DNA of 64,000 nt from positions 123,172 to 187,171 of the forward strand of contig CAJQJY010000004.1 of the NCBI GenBank assembly GCA_905478765.1, given 5' to 3'. Numbering within the stretch: position 1 is the stretch's first letter; each line of letters begins with the position of its first letter. The notes beneath the pieces were generated by a model. The model was not told the origin of the DNA, made no database searches, and saw only the letters and a list, made by a program, of their open reading frames with translations. Source of the DNA: an uncultured Flavobacteriales bacterium (GTDB taxonomy: Bacteria > Bacteroidota > Bacteroidia > Flavobacteriales > BACL11). Below are positions 1 through 8,477 of the stretch, piece by piece. Position numbers and translations under genes: made by a program.

Positions 1-702
1 CTGATTTAACAGTTTTTTAAAGTTTTCAACATCAATCGCGTCTGATAATTGATATTCCCCAATTGATGTCCTGCAAAGTTTTGTAAGATGTCCACCGCTG
101 TTCAATGCTGCTCCAAAATCATGAGCAATTGAACGGATATAGGTTCCTTTACTACATTTAATTTCAAAGTTAACGTCTAGGTTTTCTATGTTGGTAATGG
201 TAAATTTTTTAACTGTTATTTTCCTACTTTCAATTTCGATAGCCTCTCCCCTTCTTGCTTTTTCATATAGCCTTTCTCCACCTTTTTTTAAAGCTGAAAA
301 GATGGGTGGTTTTTGGTCAATTTCCCCTATAAAATGAGTTGTAGTTTCTTTAATTAGCTCCTCAGTAATATGTGCAGTTTCGTAATTGTTATCAACTTTA
401 GTTTCTAAATCATAAGATGGAGTTGTTCCGCCTAAGGTAACTGTTCCTATGTAAGTTTTTTCTTGTCCTTGAATTTTAGAAATTAGCTTAGTAAATTTAC
501 CTGTACATACCACTAACAGTCCAGTAGCTAAAGGGTCTAGAGTACCTGCATGCCCTACTTTTATTTTTTTTAAACTATATTTAGTGCGGATTAGATTTTT
601 TATCTTTTTCACTACATCAAAAGATGTCCAGCCCAAAGGCTTCTCCATCAAAAGGATTTGTCCATCTAAAAAGTCCTCTACCGTTTCAGGGAATTTATCC
701 AT
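1..702 (-). CDS. truB: tRNA pseudouridine(55) synthase TruB (3' end cut by window edge)
   Basis: Converts U55 to pseudouridine in the T-loop of tRNAs. I translated the minus strand by hand from the ATG at 702, because the gene is missing from the ORF track: its stop lies beyond position 1. The product begins MDKFPETVEDF and contains the TruB catalytic motif 'HAGTLDPLATG', whose Asp is the nucleophile, plus 'GEIDQKPPIFSALKKGG' and 'CSKGTYIRSIAHD', all typical of the family. The start lies one base after the uppP stop codon, so it is the last visible gene of a ftsX-DUF3098-uppP-truB operon. About 234 codons are visible; only the extreme C-terminus is missing. Confidence 0.95.
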   Translation of the reverse strand, partial: MDKFPETVEDFLDGQILLMEKPLGWTSFDVVKKIKNLIRTKYSLKKIKVGHAGTLDPLATGLLVVCTGKFTKLISKIQGQEKTYIGTVTLGGTTPSYDLETKVDNNYETAHITEELIKETTTHFIGEIDQKPPIFSALKKGGERLYEKARRGEAIEIESRKITVKKFTITNIENLDVNFEIKCSKGTYIRSIAHDFGAALNSGGHLTKLCRTSIGEYQLSDAIDVENFKKLLNQ

Positions 703-703
703 A

Positions 704-1495
704 TTAAAATAATGATGTCGCTATTACAATAGATCCAATAGCAAAGCAGTAGTAAGCAAAGTATTTAAGTTGACTACTTTTCACTAATTTTATCATCCAT
801 TTACAGGCAAGCATTCCTGTTAAAAAGGCAAAAATGAAGCCAATAAATAGTGCTAAAAAGTTTGTGTCTGTTGCTGAAATTTCTCCTGAAAAAAAATCTT
901 TAGCCATTTTCCCAAAGATTAAAGGAACAACCATCAAGAAGGAGAATCGTGCTGCTTTTTCTTTGTCAATTCCTAAAAGTACAGCTGTTGATATTGTTGC
1001 TCCTGATCTTGAAATTCCAGGAAGGATAGCTATGGCTTGTGAAATCCCTACAAGGATAGCATCTTTAACCCCTACCTGCTTTTCTGATGCTTTAGCTCTG
1101 TCAGCAAGGAATAATAACAAACCTGTAATTAAGAGCATGCTTCCTACTAAAGTCAATGCACCACCAAATAGCGCTTTTATTTCATCATTAAAAAACACTC
1201 CAACCAAAGTAGCTGGTGTCATGGATAAAACAATTTTTAAAGAGAATTGAAATGCTTCATTGTTTTTAAATTGAAAGAGCCCTGAGAATATTTCAATCAA
1301 ATCCTTCCTAAAAATAATAATAGTGGATAGGGCAGTTGCAAAATGGAGGACAACTGTCATCAGTAGGCTTTCTTCTCCTACTTTTCCTTCTCCTAAAATT
1401 GCTTTTGCAATTTCCAAATGCCCGCTACTGCTAACGGGTAAAAACTCAGTTAGCCCTTGAATAATTCCAAGGATAATAGCATTGATTATTTCCAT
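704..1495 (-). CDS. uppP: Undecaprenyl-diphosphatase UppP (BacA family)
   Basis: Integral membrane phosphatase that recycles undecaprenyl diphosphate to undecaprenyl phosphate, the lipid carrier for peptidoglycan and surface glycans. The 263-residue protein has the two family signatures: 'GLTEFLPVSSSGHL' near residues 14-27 and 'PGISRSGATIS' near residues 158-168, which carry the catalytic Glu, Ser and Arg residues. Several hydrophobic segments follow. Length is normal for the family. It sits 3 nt downstream of the DUF3098 gene and 1 nt upstream of truB, so the four genes are almost certainly cotranscribed and coupled to cell-envelope growth through the upstream ftsX. Confidence 0.96.
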   Translation of the reverse strand: MEIINAIILGIIQGLTEFLPVSSSGHLEIAKAILGEGKVGEESLLMTVVLHFATALSTIIIFRKDLIEIFSGLFQFKNNEAFQFSLKIVLSMTPATLVGVFFNDEIKALFGGALTLVGSMLLITGLLLFLADRAKASEKQVGVKDAILVGISQAIAILPGISRSGATISTAVLLGIDKEKAARFSFLMVVPLIFGKMAKDFFSGEISATDTNFLALFIGFIFAFLTGMLACKWMIKLVKSSQLKYFAYYCFAIGSIVIATSLF

Positions 1496-1498
1496 TTA

Positions 1499-1720
1499 TT
1501 AAGCTTCTTTGCTTTTGCTCATAATTGCAAAAATCTCAATAATGAAGCCTGTAGCTAATAAAATTGGAGCTAATGTTAACCTCTGAAAATCAAAGATTGC
1601 ATCAGAGAATTTTGTTGGGTCATCTGACCCTCCACCAATCATTAAAATTAGTCCGCTAGCCATAAAAGCTAATCCGATAAGTAAAAGCGTGTAGTTCTTT
1701 TTTTTGAATGCAAAATCCAT
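1499..1720 (-). CDS. DUF3098 small membrane protein
   Basis: A 73-residue protein with two predicted membrane helices, around residues 11-28 and 48-67, separated by a short polar loop containing 'GGGSDDPTKF' and 'DFQRLTLAPI'. This matches DUF3098, a small family largely confined to Bacteroidota and usually found between ftsX and uppP, as here. No biochemical function is known. The position between a divisome/peptidoglycan-hydrolase regulator and a lipid-carrier phosphatase suggests an envelope role, but this is inference from context only. Confidence 0.9.
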   Translation of the reverse strand: MDFAFKKKNYTLLLIGLAFMASGLILMIGGGSDDPTKFSDAIFDFQRLTLAPILLATGFIIEIFAIMSKSKEA

Positions 1721-1730
1721 AGTTTAATGT

Positions 1731-2609
1731 TTAGTTGTAAAGTTCGTTTTCGTTAAGTTTTATAAATTTTCTTACTGCAAAGAAAGTTGAAAAAATACTG
1801 ATAACTAATCCTGATGCTAAAATCAGTAAAAAAACAATTCCAATAATTTTTAAATCATCAATATTAAGCATATTAGCTGTATCTCCTTGCACTAATTGTA
1901 TTGCGCCAATAAGCATAAAAATAGCAAAAAGTGAGCTGTATATTCCTTGATAAATTCCTTTAGATAGAAATGGTTTTTGAATGAAACTATTAGTTGAACC
2001 AACTAATCGCATTGTTCGTATTAGAAATCGTTTTGAGTAAACTGAAAGTCGGATAGTGTTGTTAATTAACGCAAAAGCGATAAAGAAAAGTAGCACACAA
2101 AAAATAAGTAAAAAGAATGACAAGCGATTTACATTTGAGTTGAGTTTGTCTATTAAATCTTTTTGATAATAGACTTCAAAAACATTAGCATTTTCGCTTA
2201 ATTCATTAGTGATTATTTGCAAACTATCAGTATTTCCATATTCAGCATTAAGTTTTACATCAATAGACGCTAAAAGAGGGCTGTAACCTAAAAACTCAAC
2301 AAAATCTTCTCCTAAATCAGTTTTTAAATCAGCAGTTGCTTGTTCTTTTGTTGTAAAGGAAGTGCTTTTTACAAAATCAGAAGCATCTAATATTTTTTGA
2401 AATTTTAATGATTCTATCTCGTTCACACCATCTTTTAACATAATTGTGAAGCCGATATTTTCTTTTACATAATCTGATAATTTTTGCGCGTTTATCAGAA
2501 CTAAACCCAATAAACCAACAACAAACAATACAAGTGAAAGGCTAATAACAACTGAAGTTGAAGAAGAGAGGATCCTTCTGTTTAGAGTTTTATTTTTGCT
2601 AGTTTTCAT
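1731..2609 (-). CDS. ftsX: Cell division protein FtsX (permease-like)
   Basis: FtsX pairs with the ATPase FtsE to activate peptidoglycan hydrolases at the division site. The protein has an N-terminal membrane helix, an extracytoplasmic domain of about 120 residues, and three C-terminal helices of the FtsX/MacB permease fold ('FALINNTIRLSVYSKRFLIRTMRLVG' region). The ORF track starts at 2636, but I prefer the ATG at 2609 (MKTSKNK), which gives 292 residues and drops an unlikely nine-residue extension. ftsE is not in the window, which is common in Bacteroidota. It is the first gene of the ftsX-DUF3098-uppP-truB operon and diverges from leuS. Confidence 0.92.
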   Translation of the reverse strand: MKTSKNKTLNRRILSSSTSVVISLSLVLFVVGLLGLVLINAQKLSDYVKENIGFTIMLKDGVNEIESLKFQKILDASDFVKSTSFTTKEQATADLKTDLGEDFVEFLGYSPLLASIDVKLNAEYGNTDSLQIITNELSENANVFEVYYQKDLIDKLNSNVNRLSFFLLIFCVLLFFIAFALINNTIRLSVYSKRFLIRTMRLVGSTNSFIQKPFLSKGIYQGIYSSLFAIFMLIGAIQLVQGDTANMLNIDDLKIIGIVFLLILASGLVISIFSTFFAVRKFIKLNENELYN

Positions 2610-2658
2610 ATAGTTCGCTAAAATATAAAAATACAATTTACTAATTGATGTTATTCCT

Positions 2659-2666
2659 TAACTTTG
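2659..2666 (+). promoter_or_regulatory. -7 promoter box (TAACTTTG) of leuS
   Basis: TAACTTTG fits the Bacteroidetes -7 consensus TAnnTTTG. It lies 22 nt before the preferred leuS start, in the short divergent region between ftsX and leuS. I did not find an equally good -33 TTG at ideal spacing, so this rests on the -7 match and position. Confidence 0.65.
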
Positions 2667-2688
2667 CAAACTGAATAATGTGAATAAG

Positions 2689-5457
2689 ATGGAATACGAT
2701 TTTAATAAGATAGAAAAAAAGTGGCAAGACAATTGGAGAGCAAATGAAACTTACAAGGTTTCAGAAGATGCTTCAAAAGAAAAATATTATGTATTGGATA
2801 TGTTTCCTTATCCTTCTGGGGCAGGCTTGCATGTTGGACATCCACTAGGTTATATTGCCTCTGATATTTTTGCTCGTTATAAAAGATTAAAAGGATTTAA
2901 TGTGTTGCATCCAATGGGATATGATTCTTTTGGCCTACCAACAGAACAATATGCTATTCAGACAGGAATTCACCCAGCAGAAGCGACTAAAGATAATACT
3001 GAAAGGTATAGAAAACAGTTAGATCAAATTGGTTTTTCGTTCGATTGGAGTAGAGAAATACAAACTTCCGACTCTAATTATTATAAATGGACACAATGGA
3101 TTTTTAAGCAATTGTTTAATTCTTGCTATTGTAATGAAGAAGATAAAGCCATCCCAATTGCTACTTTGTTAGCCTATTTTGAGAAAAATGGAAATGAGAA
3201 CTCAAAAGCAGTTTGTGATGATAACACACCAAGTTTCTCAGCAGAGGAGTGGAGTAATTTTTCTGAAGCAGAAAAAGAAAAAATGTTGTTGAATTATCGT
3301 TTGGCATTTTTGTCGGACACTAGGGTAAATTGGTGTGAAGGTTTAGGGACAGTTTTGGCAAATGATGAGGTAAAAGATGGGCTTTCGGAAAGAGGAGGTT
3401 TTCCTGTAGAACAAAAATTAATGAAGCAATGGTCCTTAAGGATTACAGCTTATGCTGATAGGTTAATTTCAGGATTAGATACTGTAGATTGGTCAGATTC
3501 AATAAAGGAAATCCAAAAGAATTGGATTGGGAAATCGAAAGGAGCTTCTGTAAGTTTTAAGCTTGAAAATTCGGATGATAAAATAGAAGTTTTCACTACT
3601 CGTCCGGACACCATTTTTGGTGTTAATTTTATGGTGTTAGCGCCAGAACATGAGCTAGTGTCAGAAATAACTACTAATGAGCAAAAACAGAAAGTTGAAG
3701 CCTATGTAAATACCGCAAAACTAAAATCGGAAAGAGACAGACAAGCAGACAAAAGCGTGACTGGAGTATTTACAGGTTCTTATGCAATTCATCCATTTAC
3801 AGGAGATAAAGTGCAGGTTTGGGTTGGAGATTATGTGCTAGCTTCTTATGGAACTGGTGCGGTAATGGCTGTCCCTTGTGGAGACCAAAGAGATTGGGAT
3901 TTTGCTACTCATTTTGGCTTGGAAATTATTAATATTTTTGAGGAATTTGATGCAAGTGAAGGGGCAAATGAAGACAAGAATGTAAACATTACTAACTCTG
4001 ATTTTTTAAATGGACTAGCGGCTAAAAAGGCAATTAGTTTAGCGATTTATAAAATTGAAGAAGGAGGTTTCGGAAATGGTAAAATAAATTATCGTTTGCG
4101 TGATGCAATTTTCAGCAGACAAAGATATTGGGGAGAACCATTCCCGGTATATTATAAAGGTGAAATAGCTTATGTTTTGGAAGATGACAAACAGGTTACG
4201 CTTCCTAAAGTTGATAAATATTTACCAACTGCAAGTGGAGAGCCTCCATTAGCTAGAGCCAAAAAAGAGGATTGGGATGTGTTTGAAGGAGATAGAATGG
4301 AATGTAATATTATGCCAGGTTGGGCAGGAAGCTCATGGTATTTTTTACGATACATGGATCCAAATAATGGTGCTGAATTTTGTTCAAAAGAAAAATCAGA
4401 TTATTGGGGACAAGTAGATTTATATATTGGAGGAGCAGAACATGCAGTTGGGCATTTATTGTATTCTCGTTTCTGGACTAAATTCCTGTACGATAGAGGG
4501 TTTATTGGTTTTGATGAGCCATTCAAAAAAATGATAAACCAAGGAATGATTTTGGGGAGATCAAGCTTTATATATAGAATAAAAGATACGAATACTTTTG
4601 TAAGTTTTGATAAAAGAAAAGAGCACAAAACTACTCGTTTGCATGTGGATATTAGTTTTGTAGATAATGATGCGTTGGATATTGATGCGTTCAAAAATTG
4701 GAGAGCAGAATATGCTGATTCTGAGTTTATTTTGAATGATGAAGGAAAATATTTGTGCGGACATGAAGTAGAGAAAATGTCAAAATCCAAGTATAATGTA
4801 CAAGTTCCAGATGAGTTAGTTCAGAAATTTGGAGCCGATACTTTAAGACTTTATGAGATGTTTTTAGGTCCGTTAGAACAGTTTAAACCATGGGATACAA
4901 AAGGAATAAATGGAGTACATAATTTTTTAAGGAAGTTCTGGCGTTTGGCTCATAATTCTGAGAATAATTTTAATGTTCAAGATGAAAAGCCAACAAAAGA
5001 AAATTGCAAAACCCTCCACAAAACCATTAAAAAAGTAGCTGAGGATATTGAAAGACATTCTTTCAATACTGTTGTAAGTACTTTTATGATTTGCATAAAT
5101 GAGCTAACAGAACAAAAATGTAATAGTAGAGAAATCATCTCTGATTTTACAATTCTACTTTCTGCTTATGCACCTCACATATCCGAAGAAATTTGGAGTA
5201 AATTAGGAAATAAATCTTCCATAACAATTGCAGATTTCCCTAGATTTAATGCAAGTTTTTTAGTGGAATCTGAAATAAATTATCCAGTTTCGTTTAATGG
5301 TAAAATGCGGTTTAAAATTACTTTACCTGCCGAAATGACAAAAGAACAGGTAGAAGTTGAGGTGTTAAAGCACGAGAGAACAGCTCATTATTTAGAAGGA
5401 AAGTCTCCTAAAAAAGTAATTGTCGTACCAAAACGAATTATAAATATCGTCATTTAG
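2689..5457 (+). CDS. leuS: Leucyl-tRNA synthetase
   Basis: Charges tRNA-Leu with leucine. It is a class I synthetase with the HIGH-type motif 'PYPSGAGLHVGHPLGY' near residue 50 and 'EKMSKSKYN' near residue 700, with the CP1 editing domain between them ('TTRPDTIFGV' and the 'GTGAVMAVP' editing-pocket motif). The length of about 922 residues suits the Bacteroidota form, including the insertion before KMSKS. The track begins at a GTG at 2680, but the ATG at 2689 (MEYDFNKIEKKW) matches the usual LeuRS N-terminus, so I place the start there. Transcription diverges from ftsX. Confidence 0.97.
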   Translation: MEYDFNKIEKKWQDNWRANETYKVSEDASKEKYYVLDMFPYPSGAGLHVGHPLGYIASDIFARYKRLKGFNVLHPMGYDSFGLPTEQYAIQTGIHPAEATKDNTERYRKQLDQIGFSFDWSREIQTSDSNYYKWTQWIFKQLFNSCYCNEEDKAIPIATLLAYFEKNGNENSKAVCDDNTPSFSAEEWSNFSEAEKEKMLLNYRLAFLSDTRVNWCEGLGTVLANDEVKDGLSERGGFPVEQKLMKQWSLRITAYADRLISGLDTVDWSDSIKEIQKNWIGKSKGASVSFKLENSDDKIEVFTTRPDTIFGVNFMVLAPEHELVSEITTNEQKQKVEAYVNTAKLKSERDRQADKSVTGVFTGSYAIHPFTGDKVQVWVGDYVLASYGTGAVMAVPCGDQRDWDFATHFGLEIINIFEEFDASEGANEDKNVNITNSDFLNGLAAKKAISLAIYKIEEGGFGNGKINYRLRDAIFSRQRYWGEPFPVYYKGEIAYVLEDDKQVTLPKVDKYLPTASGEPPLARAKKEDWDVFEGDRMECNIMPGWAGSSWYFLRYMDPNNGAEFCSKEKSDYWGQVDLYIGGAEHAVGHLLYSRFWTKFLYDRGFIGFDEPFKKMINQGMILGRSSFIYRIKDTNTFVSFDKRKEHKTTRLHVDISFVDNDALDIDAFKNWRAEYADSEFILNDEGKYLCGHEVEKMSKSKYNVQVPDELVQKFGADTLRLYEMFLGPLEQFKPWDTKGINGVHNFLRKFWRLAHNSENNFNVQDEKPTKENCKTLHKTIKKVAEDIERHSFNTVVSTFMICINELTEQKCNSREIISDFTILLSAYAPHISEEIWSKLGNKSSITIADFPRFNASFLVESEINYPVSFNGKMRFKITLPAEMTKEQVEVEVLKHERTAHYLEGKSPKKVIVVPKRIINIVI

Positions 5458-5463
5458 ATTTTG

Positions 5464-5471
5464 TATTTTAG
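5464..5471 (+). promoter_or_regulatory. -7-like box (TATTTTAG) at the UbiA-like gene
   Basis: TATTTTAG differs from TAnnTTTG by one base and sits 4 nt before the GTG at 5476. It overlaps the TTG start used in the ORF track, which argues that translation starts downstream at the GTG and that the mRNA may be leaderless. Confidence 0.4.
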
Positions 5472-5475
5472 CAAA

Positions 5476-6288
5476 GTGAAATCATTCATTCGCTTTTTGG
5501 TTTTTAGTAATATTTGGGTTGCATTCTGTGTGCTTGCTTTGGCTTTGAGCTCTGAATTATTTCTTGAAACGACAAATTATCAGGTCAGTAAATTTATTTT
5601 TTTTGCTACAATATTTACCTATAATTTCCAGAGAGTTGTAAGAGTTAAAATAGGTTCAATCCATGTTAGAAAACAGTGGTTAGTAGAAAATAAGAGAGTT
5701 ATTTATTCGCTTATTTTATCATGCGGGATAATGAGTGGGTATTACTTTTTTCAATTTCAAGCTCCTACTCAAATTGCAATTGCATTTTCAGGATTTCTCT
5801 CATTACTTTATCCTTTTGGCTTAAGAAAAGTTCCGTTTAGCAAAATATTTGTAATATCTTTGATATGGACTATTAGCACTATGTTATTGTTGGTATTTGA
5901 AAATAACATCCCAATTACACAAAATATTGTTTTGCACTTAATATCACGATTTTTGTTTGTTTTTGCCATAACTATTCCTTTTGATATTAGAGATTTGAAG
6001 TGTGATGCTCAAAATTTAGAAACAATTCCTTTGTTTTTTGGAGTTCAAAAATCAAAAGTTATTGGAGTTTCGGCTTTATTTATTTGTGTATTAATTGCTA
6101 TTTTTCAATCATTTGAAAACAACTTAAATTCTTCAAATTCACTAGCATTAATTTTGTTGTATTTTGTGGCTTCAATTTTCATTAGAAAATCAGATGAAAG
6201 TAAGGGAGAAATGTATTTCTCTTTTTGGATAGAATCATTATGCATTTTGGTTTATTTTTTTTTAATAATTTCAGTTTTGATTTTTTAA
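5476..6288 (+). CDS. UbiA-like polytopic membrane protein
   Basis: A hydrophobic protein of about 270 residues with seven or more predicted helices. The segment 'FDIRDLKCD' followed by 'IPLFFG' resembles the second Asp-rich motif of UbiA-superfamily prenyltransferases. The usual first Asp motif (NDxxDxxxD) is not apparent: the equivalent loop reads 'YNFQRVVRVK'. It may therefore be a degenerate or non-canonical member, and its substrate cannot be assigned. The start is placed at GTG 5476 rather than TTG 5461 because the latter overlaps a promoter-like box. It lies between leuS and the kynurenine operon, with no clear functional link to either. Confidence 0.6.
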   Translation: MKSFIRFLVFSNIWVAFCVLALALSSELFLETTNYQVSKFIFFATIFTYNFQRVVRVKIGSIHVRKQWLVENKRVIYSLILSCGIMSGYYFFQFQAPTQIAIAFSGFLSLLYPFGLRKVPFSKIFVISLIWTISTMLLLVFENNIPITQNIVLHLISRFLFVFAITIPFDIRDLKCDAQNLETIPLFFGVQKSKVIGVSALFICVLIAIFQSFENNLNSSNSLALILLYFVASIFIRKSDESKGEMYFSFWIESLCILVYFFLIISVLIF

Positions 6289-6299
6289 ATCAGATTGCT

Positions 6300-6307
6300 T
6301 ACTTTAG
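6300..6307 (+). promoter_or_regulatory. -7-like box (TACTTTAG) before kynA
   Basis: TACTTTAG is a one-mismatch match to TAnnTTTG, 21 nt before the kynA ATG. It is the best candidate promoter for the whole tryptophan-catabolism operon. No operator-like inverted repeat is visible in the 40-nt gap. Confidence 0.4.
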
Positions 6308-6328
6308 CTGCATTATAAATTTCAAATA

Positions 6329-7417
6329 ATGTCAGAAGAAACAACATCAGTACACTATATAAATTACTTGGCGCTCGATAAAGTATTGGATGCTCAACAC
6401 CCTTTAAGTGGGGAAGGTAAAAAAGCGGCACATGAGGAAATGCTTTTTATTATCATCCACCAAACATATGAATTATGGTTCAAACAGATTTTACATGAAA
6501 TTGAATCGGCAATGGATTTGTTTAAGGCTGATAAAATTAATGAAAGTAATGTTGGGGTAATTGTAAGGAGAATGGATAGGGTGAACAAAATTATGACTAC
6601 CCTTGTTGGACAGTTGGATATCTTAGAAACAATGACTTCTCTGGATTTCTTAGATTTTAGAGATCATTTATCTCCAGCATCAGGATTTCAATCTCATCAA
6701 TTCAGAAAGTTAGAAGTAATGTTGGGGCTTAAAATTAAGAAAAGACATCAATTTGGAGGCTGTCCTTATCACGCACAATTTGAAGGAGAAAAGAAAGAAG
6801 AAATTCTAAATTTAGAAGATGATGCGTCTCTCTTTAATCTAGTTGAAAAATGGTTGGAGCGTATTCCGTTTTTAAATATGGAGGGGTTTGATTTTACAGC
6901 AAAATATGAGGGAGCTGTTAATGCAATGTTGGACAAAGAAATTGCAGGAATTAAAGCAGCAAACTTAACGGATAGTGATAGAGAAATTAGAATCCGTATG
7001 ATTGAAGAAAACAAAAAATATTTTGAAAGAGTACTTTCGGAACAAGAGCATAATAAAGCAATGGAAGAAGGGGAAACAACACTTTCATACAAAGCAACTA
7101 TGTCTGCATTACTTATCAATTTATACCGTGATCAACCAATTTTACATTTACCGTATCAGTTTTTGAGAAGTATTGTGGAGCTAGACCATAAAATTGCAAC
7201 TTGGAGATTCCGACATGTGCAAATGGTAGAAAAAATGTTAGGACAAAAAATTGGAACTGGAGGAAGTTCAGGCCAAGGATATTTGAAAAAAACTGTTGAC
7301 AAGCACAAACTATTTACTGATATTGCTAACATTTCTACACTTATGATTTCCCGTTCGTACTTACCAGAATTACCCCAAAAGATAAAACAAACTTTAGGCT
7401 TTAATTATATAAAATAG
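6329..7417 (+). CDS. kynA: Tryptophan 2,3-dioxygenase
   Basis: Haem enzyme that opens the indole ring of L-tryptophan with O2 to give N-formylkynurenine, the first step of the kynurenine pathway. Family motifs are clear: 'IIHQTYELWFKQILHEI' near residues 48-64, 'SLDFLDFRDHLSPASGFQS' near residue 115, 'HQFRKLE', and 'TWRFRHVQMVEKMLG' near residue 293, which contains the proximal haem His. The C-terminal 'GTGGSSGQGYLK' is the substrate-loop signature. At 362 residues it is longer than many proteobacterial enzymes but normal for Flavobacteriia. It heads the operon and is followed after 4 nt by a secreted copper protein gene. Confidence 0.96.
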   Translation: MSEETTSVHYINYLALDKVLDAQHPLSGEGKKAAHEEMLFIIIHQTYELWFKQILHEIESAMDLFKADKINESNVGVIVRRMDRVNKIMTTLVGQLDILETMTSLDFLDFRDHLSPASGFQSHQFRKLEVMLGLKIKKRHQFGGCPYHAQFEGEKKEEILNLEDDASLFNLVEKWLERIPFLNMEGFDFTAKYEGAVNAMLDKEIAGIKAANLTDSDREIRIRMIEENKKYFERVLSEQEHNKAMEEGETTLSYKATMSALLINLYRDQPILHLPYQFLRSIVELDHKIATWRFRHVQMVEKMLGQKIGTGGSSGQGYLKKTVDKHKLFTDIANISTLMISRSYLPELPQKIKQTLGFNYIK

Positions 7418-7421
7418 AATA

Positions 7422-8477
7422 ATGAAAAAAGGACTACTTATATTATTTATTCTATCTTCTTTTAATTCAAAAGGGACTATACATCAAATACAAGTGTGGA
7501 GCGGGTATATGCAGTTTCTCCCACCAAATAACATTATAGTTCAATTAGGAGACACTATACAGTGGACTCCTCTTGATCCTCCAACAATGTCTCATACCAT
7601 AACATCTAACAATATTCCTGCCGGAGCAGTTTCTTTTGATCAGGTATGGCAAATGCCTGCTGATACCTTTTTCCAATATATACCTCAAGTTGTAGGGCTA
7701 TATCAATATGTTTGCACTCCTCATATTAATTTTAATATGATTGGAGAGTTCACGGTTGTTAATGGATCTACCACACTAACTTATGTGCCTGATGATAGTT
7801 TTGAAACTTATTTAGAATCAAATGGACTAGGCAATGGAATTTCTAATGATGATAATGTTTATACCTCAGCTATAGATACTGTATCAGAATTACATATAAG
7901 CAGTCTTAATATTAATGACTTAACAGGAATAGAAGATTTTACTAGTTTAACTTCTTTAGATTGTGATGATAATAATTTAACAAATCTTAATATTAGTACT
8001 AATACTTCTTTATTTAATTTGGATTGTTCTAGTAATAATCTAACAAGTCTAAATGTAAGTGGAGCTTCTGTTTTAAATAATTTGTATTGCTCAAACAACA
8101 ACCTTATATCACTTGATGTAAGTGGAGCAACTGCAGTACGTTCTTTTGACTGTATGAATAATCAACTTACAATCCTAGATGTAAGAAATGGAAATAATAT
8201 AAATTTTTATAATTTTTACACAACAGGAAACCCAAATCTTACTTGTATTAATGTTGATGATGATTCTTATTCAAACGCTAATTGGACAAATATTGATTCT
8301 CAACATTATTTTAGCACAAATTGCAGTGGTTCAACATCAATAGAAGAACAGGTTACAAATAAAGAACTCCTCAAAATAACAGATATTTTAGGAAGAGAAA
8401 CAAAAGATAAAAGAAATACTCCACTGTTTTACATCTTTGAAAATGGAACGGTAGAGAAAAAAATAATTATAGATTAA
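7422..8477 (+). CDS. Secreted cupredoxin plus leucine-rich-repeat protein with T9SS-type tail
   Basis: A 351-residue protein with a short signal peptide. Residues about 20-110 look like a plastocyanin/azurin-like domain: 'MSHTITS' supplies a candidate Cu-ligand His, and 'YVCTPHINFNM' supplies the Cys, His and Met of a type 1 copper site. Residues about 125-285 contain short leucine-rich repeats of the form 'LTSLDCDDNNLTNLNIS', repeated about four times. The C-terminus ('KITDILGRETKDKRN', 'PLFYIFENGTVEKK') resembles the short sorting tail of flavobacterial T9SS cargo. The gene starts 4 nt after kynA and its TAA is directly followed by the ATG of the SDR gene, so it is embedded in the kynurenine operon. 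Function is unknown. Confidence 0.75.
   Translation: MKKGLLILFILSSFNSKGTIHQIQVWSGYMQFLPPNNIIVQLGDTIQWTPLDPPTMSHTITSNNIPAGAVSFDQVWQMPADTFFQYIPQVVGLYQYVCTPHINFNMIGEFTVVNGSTTLTYVPDDSFETYLESNGLGNGISNDDNVYTSAIDTVSELHISSLNINDLTGIEDFTSLTSLDCDDNNLTNLNISTNTSLFNLDCSSNNLTSLNVSGASVLNNLYCSNNNLISLDVSGATAVRSFDCMNNQLTILDVRNGNNINFYNFYTTGNPNLTCINVDDDSYSNANWTNIDSQHYFSTNCSGSTSIEEQVTNKELLKITDILGRETKDKRNTPLFYIFENGTVEKKIIID

Noticed and set aside
834-1250. 138-residue plus-strand ORF inside uppP
   Set aside because: It is antisense to a well-supported UppP gene and its composition is that of a shadow frame.
4401-4790. Antisense ORFs within leuS (also 4170-4355 and 4561-4764)
   Set aside because: The leuS frame has all synthetase motifs across this region; the opposite-strand ORFs show no family pattern.
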